A DNA stretch of 64,000 bases from Pleurodeles waltl (taxonomy: Eukaryota; Chordata; Amphibia; Caudata; Salamandridae), in assembly GCF_031143425.1 (NCBI RefSeq), contig NC_090443.1:1058702423-1058766422 (forward strand), read 5' to 3'. A program made the translations under genes and the position numbers. Each line of letters opens with the position of its first letter. Position 1 is the stretch's first letter. The notes under the pieces were generated by a model that was not told the DNA's origin, did no database searches, and saw only the letters and a program-made list of their open reading frames with translations. Shown here piece after piece: positions 1-10,557 of this stretch.

Positions 1-4
1 ACGC

Positions 5-1488
5 TCACGACACAGCTGGGCTGATGGAAGCACCGTCATTTCTCCTCGTTGCGGCGGGACAGCCATTGCACATAAACAACAGCAACAGCAGAGTGCCAAC
101 TAATAAAGCCAAAGTAATCGGAACCCCCCTAAAAATACTACCGAAAATTGAGTGGATAGCTGAAGGTATCAAACCGAATATGGAGGAAAAGGTGTGAACG
201 TAACCAGAACCAACAGCTTTGAAAAAATGTGCGATTCCAGACATGCTGGACGCATTAAACATTCGTTCCACGAGTTCACCACAGTGTCTCAGAAAGTTCG
301 TATTTAACAGGGACTGTATTTCAGCTGATGACCTTGCCACTTGAAGTGTGTAGGTCTCGCCCGCAGATGTAAGGGCCACATGCTTTCGAAACAGTAAAGC
401 ATTGAGTCTACTCAACTTGTCAAAATTAACGTTTGAAGTAGCAATGTAAGGCCAAATATCAGCTACCTCCTTAAATTTAGTGGGGGGAAACAGTATGTTC
501 CCGGAGCATGTAACAACCTTAGAGACCGAAACAACATAAACTATTCCGGCCCAATGCCACAACAGCCTTCACTGTTGAGAGGGACGTAGGTGCCGTTTGA
601 AAGCACCTGGAACGTGGGTCTAATCAAAGGGACTTGGACTCCCTTAAGATAACAAGGCAAGTTTGCAGCCGAGGCATTACACGCCCCATGCAAGGACAGC
701 TGTTTACAAGTCATTGAATGGCTGACTGAAGTCTTGCATTCACTACCGCTAAGAAAGACCCCTTTCATGCCATTGAAGCATTTGTACGAGAAGGGAAGCT
801 CCAACACCTCATGGATGTAACTATCTCCCAGCTTTTCATATATGTCTACCGGAATGTGTTTTAAACAGGAGGTGAATTGTAGTGTGGAAATAGGCAGATT
901 AATAACCCCATGTATTAACGACTCAGCCAATGGTATTTCGGCCACGGTAAAAGGCAATTTTTCTAATTTCTCGATGTTAAGCATAACATAAGTTGCTTCC
1001 TTTTTAGCCATTAGTTGTTGTTGTGTTAGATTAAAAAGAAGAAAATATCTCCCTTGCACTGACGTGCTGCCATGAAACATGACCCTCCTTCAATGTTTGA
1101 AGCGTCCAACCCAACTGCAAAATGGACCTGATCTGACTTTGTCCATGGTGTAAGGAAGACATATCGGATTGTATAATGTCTATAGCAGGCGATACAATAT
1201 TATTAATGGTGTATATCCGGTCGCACAAGGTGTTAATCCCATTATCCACAACAGGTAATGCCTTTTTTAAATTTTCCTGGTCTATTTGCCATACCCGGGC
1301 TGCAGCATCTTGTTGGGAAAGTTTCCAAATCTCAATGTATACTGCATATAAAAAACGCATCTTACGTGGTGTTCTAGGGCCTGACAAGAAACCTTGTAAG
1401 TCAGTGGAGTTAGACAGGAGATTGAGGTGTTCTCTAACCGCATTCAGTGAGGATGATTTTAGCCACTATTGGCATCATTTCCCCACAC
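5..1488 (-). pseudogene. ERV env, fusion/transmembrane part (C-terminal)
   Basis: Three overlapping minus-strand reading frames (about 1387-1031, 1080-541 and 562-5) together encode an envelope-type ectodomain and anchor. First comes a heptad-like helical stretch, then a cysteine-containing region with N-glycosylation sequons such as NLT, NAS and NGT. A membrane-proximal amphipathic segment, a strongly hydrophobic transmembrane helix at about 127-68 and a short cytoplasmic tail follow, with the stop at the window edge. Two frame changes (near 1050 and 550) show decay. The protein would have acted as a virion surface fusion protein. Assignment rests on this architecture and on its place downstream of pol; I see no diagnostic motif that fixes the retroviral genus. 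Confidence 0.6.
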
Positions 1489-1491
1489 TAT

Positions 1492-1760
1492 GGTGGTCAT
1501 TACAACCCTGGCGGTCGGTGTTAAAGCGGCGGTAAGACCACCAACAGGCCGGCGGAAATATTTTTGCAATTACGACTGTGGCGTAAACCGACAACAAAGA
1601 CAGCTACGTTAACACTTCGACCGCCATGGCGGTACAAACAAACAGCTTGGCGGTCACCACCAACAGACAGGCGAAAGACAAAGTAACGCCCACAGTATCA
1701 CAACCTACCAATCCGCCACCTCTTCCGGGGCGGATTCACCGTGGATAAAAACACGGCGGA
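1492..1760. repeat. Harbinger left terminal inverted repeat and GGCGG-rich subterminal region
   Basis: The end repeat is followed by many short GGCGG or CCGCC words on both strands, matching the same word use at the right end. Clustered short repeats next to the ends are the usual place for binding by the element's own DNA-binding protein. That role is inferred here. Confidence 0.6.
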
Positions 1761-2363
1761 AACAGGATTTCGAAGGGAAAACGCTCACCTCTACACACCC
1801 CACGAGGAACCAGGACACCATGGAGCCAGAACTCCAAATTCTCCCTGCGATAGTCTTCCTGCTCCTCTACCAGGAGCATGAATGCCGGCGGCGAAGACCA
1901 CAGTGAGTACTGCACCATAAACACAGGGGAGGGGGGAGGGAAAAAACAGGGACACACACACGCAACACCCCCAACCTCACCCACTACAACACACACACTA
2001 ATACATATTTCTACATGATAGTTACACCCCAACCCCCCCGGAAGAATGCAAAGACAAAAGGAAATGAGTGGAATCATTGTAATATATTAAGATCAAGTAG
2101 GCAAAAATTTATATATACAACATAAACAAAACAAACACCAAGCATAGTAGTCCAGGTAGTGCTCCAATTAAGTCCGTGGAACACTGGGCCCACACGGTGT
2201 GGGCGAGGCCCACACAAGATCCCCAACCATGACGGAGAAAACACTGCAGGGGCATCAGAGAGCAAGAAAACAGGCACCTCAGGGGGAGGGAAAGGGGGGC
2301 ACCTCAGCCGGTTGGGTGCACGACACCAAATCCACGAGAGGGCCACATGCCCACCATTCAATC

Positions 2364-2601
2364 CTGGGGAGTGCAAAGCAACAGTCTCTCAAGTCTATAC
2401 AGTGGGTGGGTTGCCCACTGTTCCATCCTGGGGAGTGCAAAGCCACAGTCTCTCAAGTTTCTACAGTGGGTGGGTTGCCCACTGTTAAATCCTGGGGAGT
2501 GCAAAGCCACAGTCCCTCAAGTCTCTACAGTGGGTGGGTTGCCCACTGTTCAATCCTGGGGAGTGCAAAGCCACAGTCTCTCAAGTGGATAACAGTCATC
2601 A
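2364..2601. repeat. Minisatellite, 64-bp unit, four copies
   Basis: The words CTGGGGAGTGCAAAG start at 2364, 2428, 2492 and 2556, giving an exact 64-bp period. Each unit contains TGGGTGGGTTGCCCACTG, which is itself partly palindromic. It lies in the Harbinger element downstream of its first Myb-like gene. I see no coding function. Confidence 0.85.
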
Positions 2602-2800
2602 CTGGTTCTGGAGGAGGCATTGTGCCCAGAGTACTTCATCCTGCTAAGGACAGAGGTAGTGGATGTATCTCTCCACTGGTTCTGGAGGGGGCTTTGTGCC
2701 CAGAGTGCTTCATCCTGCTAAGGACAGAGGTAGTGGATGTATCTCTCCACTGGTTCTGGAGGGGGCATTGTGCCCAGAGTGCTTCATGCTGCTCGTGACG
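2602..2800. repeat. Minisatellite, 74-bp unit, about 2.7 copies
   Basis: CTGGTTCTGGAGG recurs at 2602, 2676 and 2750. Units contain GTGCCCAGAGT and CTGCTAAGGACAGAGG and differ by only a few bases. Confidence 0.8.
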
Positions 2801-2814
2801 GACTCATGGGCCAG

Positions 2815-3050
2815 CGGTGCTTGAGGCGGCGGTGCCCTGTTCAGTGGTGCTTGGAGTGGTGGTGCCCTGTTCAGCGGTGCTTGGAGCGGCGGTGCCCTGT
2901 TCAGTGGTGCTTGGAGCGGCGGTGCCCTGTTCAGCGGTGTTTGGCGCGGCGGTGCCCTGTTCAGCGGTGCTTGGAGCGGCGGTGCCCTGTTTAGCGGTGC
3001 TTGGAGACGCGGTGCCCTGTTCAGCGGTGCTTGGAGCGGCGGGCTCCTTT
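2815..3050. repeat. Minisatellite, 30-bp unit, about 7.6 copies
   Basis: The unit starts GGTGCTTGGAGCGGCGGTG and continues with CCCTGTTCAGC. It abuts the stop codon of the first Myb-like gene, so it is probably 3' untranslated. A long plus-strand open frame through here is a by-product of the 30-bp and 33-bp periods. Confidence 0.85.
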
Positions 3051-3058
3051 GCAGTGAC

Positions 3059-5950
3059 TCAGCTGCTGGCGGTCCTCTCTGTCCCAGCGGGGCTTGTGCT
3101 GGCGGTCCTCTCTGGCCCAGCGGGGCTTGTGCTGGCGGTCCTCTCTTGCCCAGCGGGGCTTGTGCTGGCGGTCCTCTCTGGCCTAGCGGGGCTTGTGCTG
3201 GCGGTCCTCTCTGTCCCAGTGGGGCTTGTGCTGGCGGTCCTCTCTAGCCCAGCGGGGCTTGTGCTGGCGGTCCTCTCTGTCCCAGCGGGGCTTGTGCTGG
3301 CGGTCCTCTCTAGCCCAGCAGGGCTTGTGCTGGCGGTCCTCTTTGTCCCAGCAGGGCTTGTGCTGGCGGTCCTCTCTGGCCCAGCGGGGATGATGGCGGT
3401 GGCCTCCTGGGCAGCGGGGATGAAGGCTGTGGCCTGCTGGACAGCGGGGATGACGGCTGTGGCCTCCTGGGCAGAGGGGATGATGGCGGTCTCCAACGCC
3501 GTGCTGCTCTTCCCAGACTTGCCGGGTTTCTTGTGGCCCTTCCCCAACTTGGAAGGTGTCGCAGCTGACTCCACACTCCCACCGGGACCCCTGGGAGCGG
3601 CTTTGGTGACTGGAGTCTTGCCCCTCTCCTGCCGGGCACTAGTCAACTTTTGATGCTTCACAGGTGGGGGACTGTCTGTGCTGTGGCTCTGTGCCACACT
3701 GGCTGCCCTGGTGGCAGGTGCACTCCAGATTCCGGTGACTACAGGCACCACTGGTCCCAGAGATGTTGTGGCTGAGGTGCTAGTTCGGGACATAGGAGAC
3801 GGACGGGGTGGGGGAGGTGTGGGAATGAGGTCAAGGCTGGACATGAAAAGTTTTTGGGAGACACTGGGACGGGTAGCTGGAGGGGGTTTGGGAGTGGCGG
3901 AAGTGGTTGTGGTTGTAGGAGGTGTTCGTTTGCTGACTTTGGGTGAAGGTGCATGCGCTGGAGGCTGTCGTGAGGTGGATGGCTGTTGGGTGCGTATGTG
4001 CCTGTGTTTGTGTATCTTGGGAGGTGGCGTCACAGACACACTGGGAGAGGACACAGGGGACGTGTGAATGGTAGTGGGGTGGTGACTGCACGTGAGCGGG
4101 GTGTGGTGGTGGGTGTGCTGGTGATGGCAGTAGTGGCTGTAGATGTAGTGCATGCAGGTGAGAGTGGAGACGAGACTGGGAGGGAGGAGGGAGACGAGGA
4201 GGAGGGGGACACAGTGGAGGCAGTGGACGTTGCTATGTCTGCATGTGTGTGAGGCTTGCGTGAGTGCCTGTGGGATGTGTGGTGCTTATGTTTGCCTGAG
4301 CTTCCCTTGTGTGTTGACGTGTGTGCATGCTGGTCTGTAGGTGTGCTTGTGATAGGCTGGGGTACAAGGGATTGGGTGAGGAAGTTGGAGGCTAGAGACA
4401 GGGACAATGGCTGTCATCAGTGCTGAGGCCAGAGTCTGAAAAGCTCGCTGAAGGGCCGCCTGACCAGAATGAATGCCCTCCAGGAATGCATTTGTTTGTT
4501 GCAACTGTCTCTCTACACCCTGGATGGCATTAAAAATGGTAGACTGCCCAACAGTGAGGGACCTGAGGAGGTCAATGGCCTCCTCACTGAGGGCAGCAGG
4601 GGTGACTGGGGCAGGGGCTGAGGTGCCTGGGGCGAAGGTGATGCCCACCCTCCCGGGTGAGCGGGCACGGGGCAAAGGTGAGGGGCTGCTGGGAGGGCGT
4701 TGCAGGTAGGGGGAGTGGCGGCTGTACCTGTAGATGGGGGGGGCACAGATGCTGCAGCCACCACAAGGGAGCTCCCATCAGAGGACGAGTCTGTGTTGCA
4801 TGTCTCAGCTCCTGTCCCTGCAGTGGAGTGCCCATCGCCCTACGTCCCACTGGTGAAGTCCGAGTCTGTAGTGTGGCCCTCCATGGCCATGTGGGATGCA
4901 GCCCCCTCGTGCTCCGGTGCCACTGCTCCTCCGCCTGATGATGCTAATGCACACAAGAACAGGGAGACCACAAAAAGGGGGGGGTGACAGAAGAAAGACA
5001 TGTTGAGTGCATGCATTACCGCTACCATTGGCGGACACGACAGACACACAAGCCCCCTGCACTACGCCGAGCTCTTGGGCTCCACTGTTCAATTCCTGGG
5101 AAATAGCCTACTAGGCTATGGACGACTTCTGCACACATGGATGACATAAGGGCATGACTAGGTGTACTTGGCTCTTCACAGAGGTGGGGTGGGGTGCCAC
5201 ATGGCCTGCCTTACGGAGGGACCTTGCCTACGGAACTCGCCCTGGCCTACGGAAACCCACAGCCCACCTCCCCCACCCAGACCCTTCCATTGCGCGCAAA
5301 ATCAGCAGTATGAGAGTGTACTCACCCCCTTGTGGCTGCTGTGATGCCCTCAAGTGCCCATCCAACTCCGGGTACGCCACAGCAGGATCCTGAACATCAG
5401 GGGGGTCATGGTGCAATGGGCACCCCTCCCACGTTTGGAGGCCATCCCCAGCTGAGCCTCCGCCGTCTTCTTGCTCCAGCGGCGAATGTCCTCCCATCTT
5501 TTCCGGCAGAGGGTGCTCCATCTGTGGTAGACCCCCAGGGTCCGGACGTCCTTGGTGATGGCACGCCCAAAAAATTTTTTCTGGTGGGCGCTGACCTACA
5601 TGAATTGTACAGGGGGAAGAGGAACTTATTACCAACTGCACCGTCACAGTCATTGGCCCCCATCCCTACCCTTGCCATGTGGCACATGAACTCACCGTCG
5701 TTTCATGCATGGCGCAATTCCCCCCCCCTTCTTACATCCACTCCACTCCACACAGGCATAACCCATGCTTCCAGTGTTGCTCCCAGTGTACTTACCTGTA
5801 CACTGGGAGGACTGTAAAGTAGCGTGTACTGGGGGAGGACCCCGTCCACGAGTTTCTCATTGTCTCTTTCAGACCGAGGTCACAGCAGCACTTGCAGTGT
5901 AGGTCCTCTCCTGTCAAAGATCAGGTATCGAATTGAACAGATAGAAAATG
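3059..5950 (-). pseudogene. Harbinger SANT/Myb-like DNA-binding protein 1 (broken)
   Basis: Three exons are visible on the minus strand. Exon 1 (about 5950-5796) ends at donor GTAAG (5795) and encodes KLVDGVLPQY, the start of the Myb/SANT-like domain. Exon 2 (about 5620-5350) encodes the rest of the helices, with RKRW-type residues and a PELDG motif, but only across shifted frames. The last exon (about 4990-3059) encodes a Ser/Thr/Pro-rich low-complexity tail with a short helical stretch (QSTIFNAIQG) and ends in tandem 10- and 11-residue repeats. The intact-looking homologue at 34172-36032 shows that this copy has lost about 45 bp over the start codon and first helix. Such proteins are thought to bind element ends and carry the transposase to DNA. 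It is divergent from the transposase gene. Confidence 0.7.
3067..3490 (-). repeat. In-frame coding minisatellite: 33-bp x about 10, then 30-bp x 3-4
   Basis: Units of 33 bp (about 3067-3396) encode an 11-residue repeat of the type ERTASTSPAGT at the C-terminus of the first Myb-like protein. They are preceded in the protein by 10-residue units containing ATAIIPA. Both unit lengths are multiples of three, so the reading frame survives copy-number change. Ser/Thr next to Arg makes the repeat a plausible phosphorylated tail, which is inference. Confidence 0.8.
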
Positions 5951-6324
5951 GCGGTCACGTCCACGGCGGTGCGTACTGTCACCGCCAGCGTACATCATCA
6001 TTGGCTCCTGGGACCCATAGGGTCCAATGTTAACCAATGCAGCATTGCGCCACGGTCTTCGACCGCCTACCACTACGGTGTACAACGCCAGCGCAGTTAT
6101 CTCACATCCAATTGTCCTACTTTACAAGTCAGGCAGCCGCCATTTCAGGGGCCCACATGTCTTCATTTTTAACTGCGTCACACATACCTTGGCCTAGACT
6201 CAACACACATTCAGGCCACTTTTGGATTATGATTGGTGTTCTGTGTAAGCTGTGGGTACGTACCTCTGAGTTGTTTGATTCTGTGCTCGCTGGTGTCCTT
6301 CATAGGCACCGTCCGCTGGGACAT
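5951..6324. promoter_or_regulatory. Likely bidirectional promoter between Myb-like gene 1 and transposase
   Basis: The two genes diverge from this 370-bp gap. It holds ATTGGCTCC and AACCAATG (CCAAT-type boxes on both strands) and GGCGGTCACGTCC. The same order of blocks is found, inverted, in the second Harbinger copy at 33736-34171. Preserved sequence in a non-coding gap supports a shared control region; no start site can be read. Confidence 0.5.
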
Positions 6325-7440
6325 GTGAGGAGATGGCGGCATCCTCCGGTGTACCGACCATTGGTGGACCTGTCGACAATGGAGGAAAGACATGTGATCA
6401 TCACCTAAAGGCTTGACCGTGCCACAAGCCAGTAACTGTGTACCCAGCTGGAGCCAGACCTGATGTCAGCTATCCACCATCCCACAGGAATCCCCCCTCA
6501 AGTGCAGGTGCTGTCAGTGCTCCATTTCCTTGCAAGTGGGTCATTTCAAACAACAGTGGCCATAGCATCAGAGAGATCCTAGCCTATGTTTTCCAAAGTG
6601 TTGTCCAGAGTGTTGTCTGCCCTGCTGAAACACATGCAGGGCTACATCGTTTTCCCTCAGGTGGAGGATTTGCCTACAGTGAAAGGTAATTTCTATGCCC
6701 TGGGACATATCCCCAACATCATAGGTGCCACTGATGGGACCCAAGTGGCTTTGGTCCCCCCCACAGGAGTGAACAGGTGTACAGAAACCGGAAGAGTTAC
6801 CATTCCATGAATGTACAGATGGTATGTTTGGCAGACCAGTACATCTCCCATGTGAATGCCAAGTTCCCTGGCTCAGTAAATGACGCCTACATCCTGCGGA
6901 ATAGCAGCATCCCTTATGTGATGGGTCAACTCCAGAGGCACCATGTGTGGCTATTAGGTGAGCACCTGGAAGCAAGACAGTGGGAATGGTTGTCTGGGTC
7001 TGGGGATATCCCTACAGGTTAGTGTGTGTCTAACAGTTGTCCCTCGCCATTTGCAGGTGACGCTGGTTACCCCAACCTGTCACGGCTACTGACCCCAGTG
7101 AGGAATCCCAGGACAAGGGCAGAGGAACGCTACAATGAGGCACATGGGCGTACATGGTGGATAATCGAGCGGACCTTCGGCCTCCTGAAGGCCAGGTTCA
7201 GGTGCTTCCTTAATGACAGGTAGATCCCTATTCTACTCACCAAAGAAGGTGTGCCAGATCATCGTGGCCTGCTGCATGCTTCACAACTTAGCTTTGCGAC
7301 GACAGGTGCCTTTTCTGCAGGAGGATGGTCCAGATGGCAGTGTTGTTGCAGCTGTGGAGCCTGTGGACAGTGAAGACGAGGAAGCAGAGGAAGAAGACAT
7401 GGACAACAGGGACTTAGTGATCCAGCAATATTTCCAGTGA
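6325..7440 (+). pseudogene. Harbinger transposase, HARBI1-like DDE nuclease (broken)
   Basis: This would cut and join the transposon ends. The reading begins RRWRHPPVYRPLVDL and runs about 340 residues, close to the usual HARBI1 length of about 350. The catalytic triad is visible: Asp in GATDGTQ (about 6733), Asp in GSVNDAYILR (about 6884) and Glu in IIERTFGLLKARF (about 7168). A clean GT-AG intron lies at 6958-7056, splitting the glycine codon of LLGDAGYPN. An acidic C-terminus ends at 7440. In-frame stops at 6406, 6433 and 6580, and frameshifts near 6770 and 7217, inactivate it. It is divergent from Myb-like gene 1 and convergent with Myb-like gene 2. A domesticated host HARBI1 is unlikely because it lies inside terminal inverted repeats. 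Confidence 0.88.
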
Positions 7441-8108
7441 GACACAGGTAAGAATACAAACCAGCCTACTACATGTACTTTAACACTACTACCTCTCTAC
7501 TGTCTGTCGTTTTCACCCAGTGTATGGTCACTGAGTTGTTACTTTCCCTTACGATTTCAAAGATGTGTGCCCCACTGTGTGACATCTGCTTTGTTTCATC
7601 ATGGACTACAGCTGTGTGACATAGGTATGTTGACATTACAAATGAAAGAACATTTTGCCACAGTAATTGCTAATACACTATTCTGAAATCACAGACTGAC
7701 TCCAGATTGTTTTGTGCTTTAAGGGTGTTTATTTTAGTGCTCAATATTGGAGGGGTTTGTAAAATGGTGAGGGGTGATGGCGGAGGAATGTCCATGGCAG
7801 AGTCCAGTCTATTAGTCTCACAGGTGCATTGCTCAAATGGGCATAGGAAGTGGAGCTGGGGCAGTTTAAGGATCGACAGAGTGACAAAGTGGGACAGAAG
7901 GATGACAATCAGGGTGGTCTCATTTCTTGGCGGGGGTCTTGGCATCGTTCTCTGTCTTTGTCCTGGATCCCAGGGACCGTTTGTGATGTGGTACTCCCTC
8001 TGCAGGGGGTGGGGTGCTGGTGTGGTGGTCCTGTGGCTGTGCCTCCTGTCCACTAGCGCCGGCGGAGGTGGTGGGCAGTTCATCGTCCAGGCTAGTGTCA
8101 GGGGCCCC
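7441..8108. other. Gap between convergent Harbinger genes
   Basis: This AT-richer spacer separates the ends of the transposase and the second Myb-like gene. Open frames on the plus strand are antisense to that gene. I see no further gene. Confidence 0.5.
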
Positions 8109-9437
8109 TTATAGTGCCACACTGTCCCTCCTGGTGTTGAGTAATTCCTTCAGTACCCCTACGATGGTGCCCAGGGTGGAATTGATGCATCTGAGTTCCT
8201 CCCTGAAGCCCAAATACTGTTCCTCCTGCAGGCGATGGGTCTCCTGAAACTTGGCCAGTACCGTTGCCATCGTCTCCTGGGAGTGGTGGTAGGCTCCCAT
8301 GATGTTGGAGAGGGCCTCGTGGAGAGTGGGTTCCCTTGGCCTGTCCTCCCCCTGTCGCACAGCAGCCCTCCCAGTTCCCCTGTGTTCCTGGGCCTCCATC
8401 CCCTATACCGTGTACCCACTGCCACTGCCCCCAGGTCCCTGTTGTTGTTGGGGGGGTGGGTTAGCCTGGGTTCCTTGTAGTGGTGGACACACTGCTGATT
8501 GACGTGTCCTGGGGACGGAGGAATGGGCCCGCGGGGTGGGTGCTGTGCTGGTGTTTCCAGAGGGGGGAAGCTCTGTAGTGGCCTGTGACTGTGTGATGGG
8601 AACCGACTGTTCCAAGGTCCCCGATGGGCCAGGCTGGTCATCTAGATCCAGTTGGACAGAGGTGCTGTCATCACTGTGGGCCTCTTCTGTTGGTGGTGTG
8701 GACATGTGTGGGCCCTCCTGTCCGGTGACTTTGGGTAGGGGTCCTGCAGGGGCATAAAAGGATGTTTATTACATCTGTGTGTGCCATGGTGTGCAATGGG
8801 TGGGTGACCGTGTATCCCAGTGCTTGCATTCCTGTTTGGGACCTTGTGTGATGATGTTTTAGGGGGGAGTATGGGTATGTGCAGTGGACATGCTATAGTG
8901 ATGTGTGTCCATGCTTTGTTGTTGCATGCAGGGCTTGGTGTTGCGATGTTGGGACATTTGTGAGGAGTTGGAGTGATGGGTGTGAGGGTGAGGGTGGGGT
9001 TAAGTGATGGCATGCAGGTAGGGTGGGGGATGTAATAGTTATTATAGATTTGACTTACCAGAGTCCATTCCTCCACCTACTCCTGCGAGGCCCTCAGGAT
9101 GCAGAATTGCCAAGACCTGCTCCTCCCATGTTGTTAGTTGTGGGGGAGGAGGTGGGGGTCCGCCGCCAGTCCGCTGAACCGCAAGGTGTTGTCTTGAGAC
9201 CACGGAACGCACCTTCCCCCGTAGGTCGTTCCACCTCTTCCTGATGTCATCCCGATTTCTTGGTTGTTGTCCCACTGCGTTGACCCTGTCCACTATTCTG
9301 TGCCATAGCTCCGTCTTCCTTGCAATGGAGGTGTGCTGCACCTGTGATCCGAATAGATGTGGCTCTACCGGGCCGATTTCCTCCACCATGACCCTGAGCT
9401 CCTCCTCTGAGAACCTGGGGTGTCTTTGCCGTGCCAT
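8109..9437 (-). pseudogene. Harbinger SANT/Myb-like DNA-binding protein 2 (one stop)
   Basis: Exon 1 runs 9437-9059, starts MARQRHPRFSEEELRVMVEE and encodes a Myb/SANT-type trihelix with KTELWHRIVDRVN and DDIRKRWNDLRGKV. It ends at donor GTAAGT (9058). Exon 2 begins at 8743 after CCCCTGCAG and joins in frame through the split glycine codon. It encodes an acidic Pro/Ser-rich linker with a PPPQQQQGPGG run. A TAG at 8405-8403 interrupts it, and the same frame resumes at once with MEAQEH to 8109, giving a helical, probably coiled-coil tail (HRLQEEQYLGFREELR). Apart from that single stop the gene reads through, so it is the best-preserved gene of the element. It differs in sequence from Myb-like gene 1 and is convergent with the transposase. 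Likely role: end binding or transposase partner. Confidence 0.8.
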
Positions 9438-10038
9438 GGGGTGGTGTGGGTGATGTGTGGGGTAGTGTGTGGGGTGATAAGTGTGCTGATATGTAGTAGT
9501 GTGTTGTTTGAGGAGCGTGGAAGTTATGTGGGTGATGGTGTTGTGTGCTTGTGGATGCTAGTATTGTTGATGGTGGTGTCTCTCTCTGACCTTCTCTCTG
9601 TAATTGTGGTCGTAAGGGTTTGGGGTGATGTGGGTGTGTGTTTTATATTGTATTGGGTGTCTTGGAGTGGTGTGTGTATGTTTATCAGGTGTGTGTATTT
9701 CGAATTGTCCAATGTGGCTGTGTTTTGGAGATGTGTGTGTATTTTGAGCGCGGCGGTGTGTACCGCCAATGAAATACCGCGGTTGAAAGACCACCACGTG
9801 GATTCGTGTGTCGTGACAGTGTGGGCGTTTTTCTGTTGCTGTTACGGTGGAGGTTTTGTTTTCGCCAGTTTATCACTGACCTTTGGTGTGGCGGACTTGT
9901 GTGGGTGTCTGAATATTGGCGGATTCCGTGCTGTGGGTCATAATAGCTGTGGCGTCATTCCGCGGCCGCGGCGGTGTGTTGGAGGCCTTCTGCACGGGGG
10001 TAAGCGGCTTTTACCGCCAATGTTGTAATGACAGCCCA
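9438..10038. repeat. Harbinger right subterminal region and terminal inverted repeat
   Basis: GT-rich sequence (9438-9760) is followed by a block full of GGCGG and CCGCC words and the right end TTACCGCCAATGTTGTAATG. It would hold the promoter of Myb-like gene 2 and binding sites for the element's proteins; both are inferred from position. Confidence 0.55.
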
Positions 10039-10557
10039 TATGTTGTAATTATTTCTGCATGCTCTGGTGATATAAAGCGAGGGTCTGGCCTACTCGTCCT
10101 AAAACCCCGAGGACTTAATAAAACGTTGATGACACCCATTGGAATCTATTGACCACAATAATCACCCACCTGAATGTGTCAGTAAAGCATTAAACGTATC
10201 ATTCTGGACCCACTCATCGAGCTCATTTTCAGTTGCATTCGTATGTTTTTGCCATTTGTAAAATTTTGCGGGGGCAGGTGTAGTGGGCGCGTTTAATTCC
10301 CTAATTGTTGCTAAGCCTCAACAACTTGTTTGTTGCACTGTTTCATTTAAAAAGATCATTTGTACAGGGATGAGGCATGCTCTAAACAATGTTTCCTTTC
10401 CCTTAATTTGCCATTTTTTTGTTCCCCAGACACTTTTCAGATCAATTGATTTGGACCAATATTCATAGCCTTCTATTGATAACCGGGAAACAAAGGATTC
10501 CGAATATATACATTTCGTATTGGTCAATAACATGTGTATATCTTTAGTAGGTGGTAC
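10039..10557 (-). pseudogene. ERV env, middle piece
   Basis: The minus-strand frame through 10605-10318 is open and non-repetitive. It contains a cysteine-bearing segment and an NET glycosylation sequon. The first codons at 10605-10558 belong to the inserted LTR, not to env. The piece is bounded on the left by the Harbinger end and on the right by the antisense LTR start at 10558. It therefore fits between the env start (20815-21600) and the env end (5-1488) of the same provirus. The rest of the block down to 10039 has stops. Identity rests on strand, order and glycoprotein-like composition. Confidence 0.5.

Larger units (their letters stand above)
1492..10038. mobile_element. Harbinger DNA transposon with transposase and two Myb-like genes
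   Basis: The ends are inverted copies: the left end begins GGTGGTCATTACAAC and the right end, reverse complemented, contains TGTCATTACAAC followed by TGGCGGT. A possible 3-bp target duplication TAT flanks it (1489-1491 and 10039-10041), in line with the 3-bp duplications of PIF/Harbinger. Inside are a HARBI1-type DDE transposase on the plus strand (6325-7440), a divergent SANT/Myb-like gene (5950-3059, minus) and a convergent, different SANT/Myb-like gene (9437-8109, minus). The element interrupts the env of the ERV. The transposase and the first Myb gene are broken, so this copy is not autonomous now. Confidence 0.85.

Noticed and set aside
2817..3653. 278-residue plus-strand open frame rich in repeated Ala-Val-Leu words
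   Set aside because: It is antisense to the repeated tail of Myb-like gene 1, and 30- and 33-bp periods keep any frame open. No domain.
3059..9437. Host MADF or SANT transcription factor genes
   Set aside because: Both Myb-like genes lie inside the inverted ends of the Harbinger element, and one has a second copy in another Harbinger fragment.
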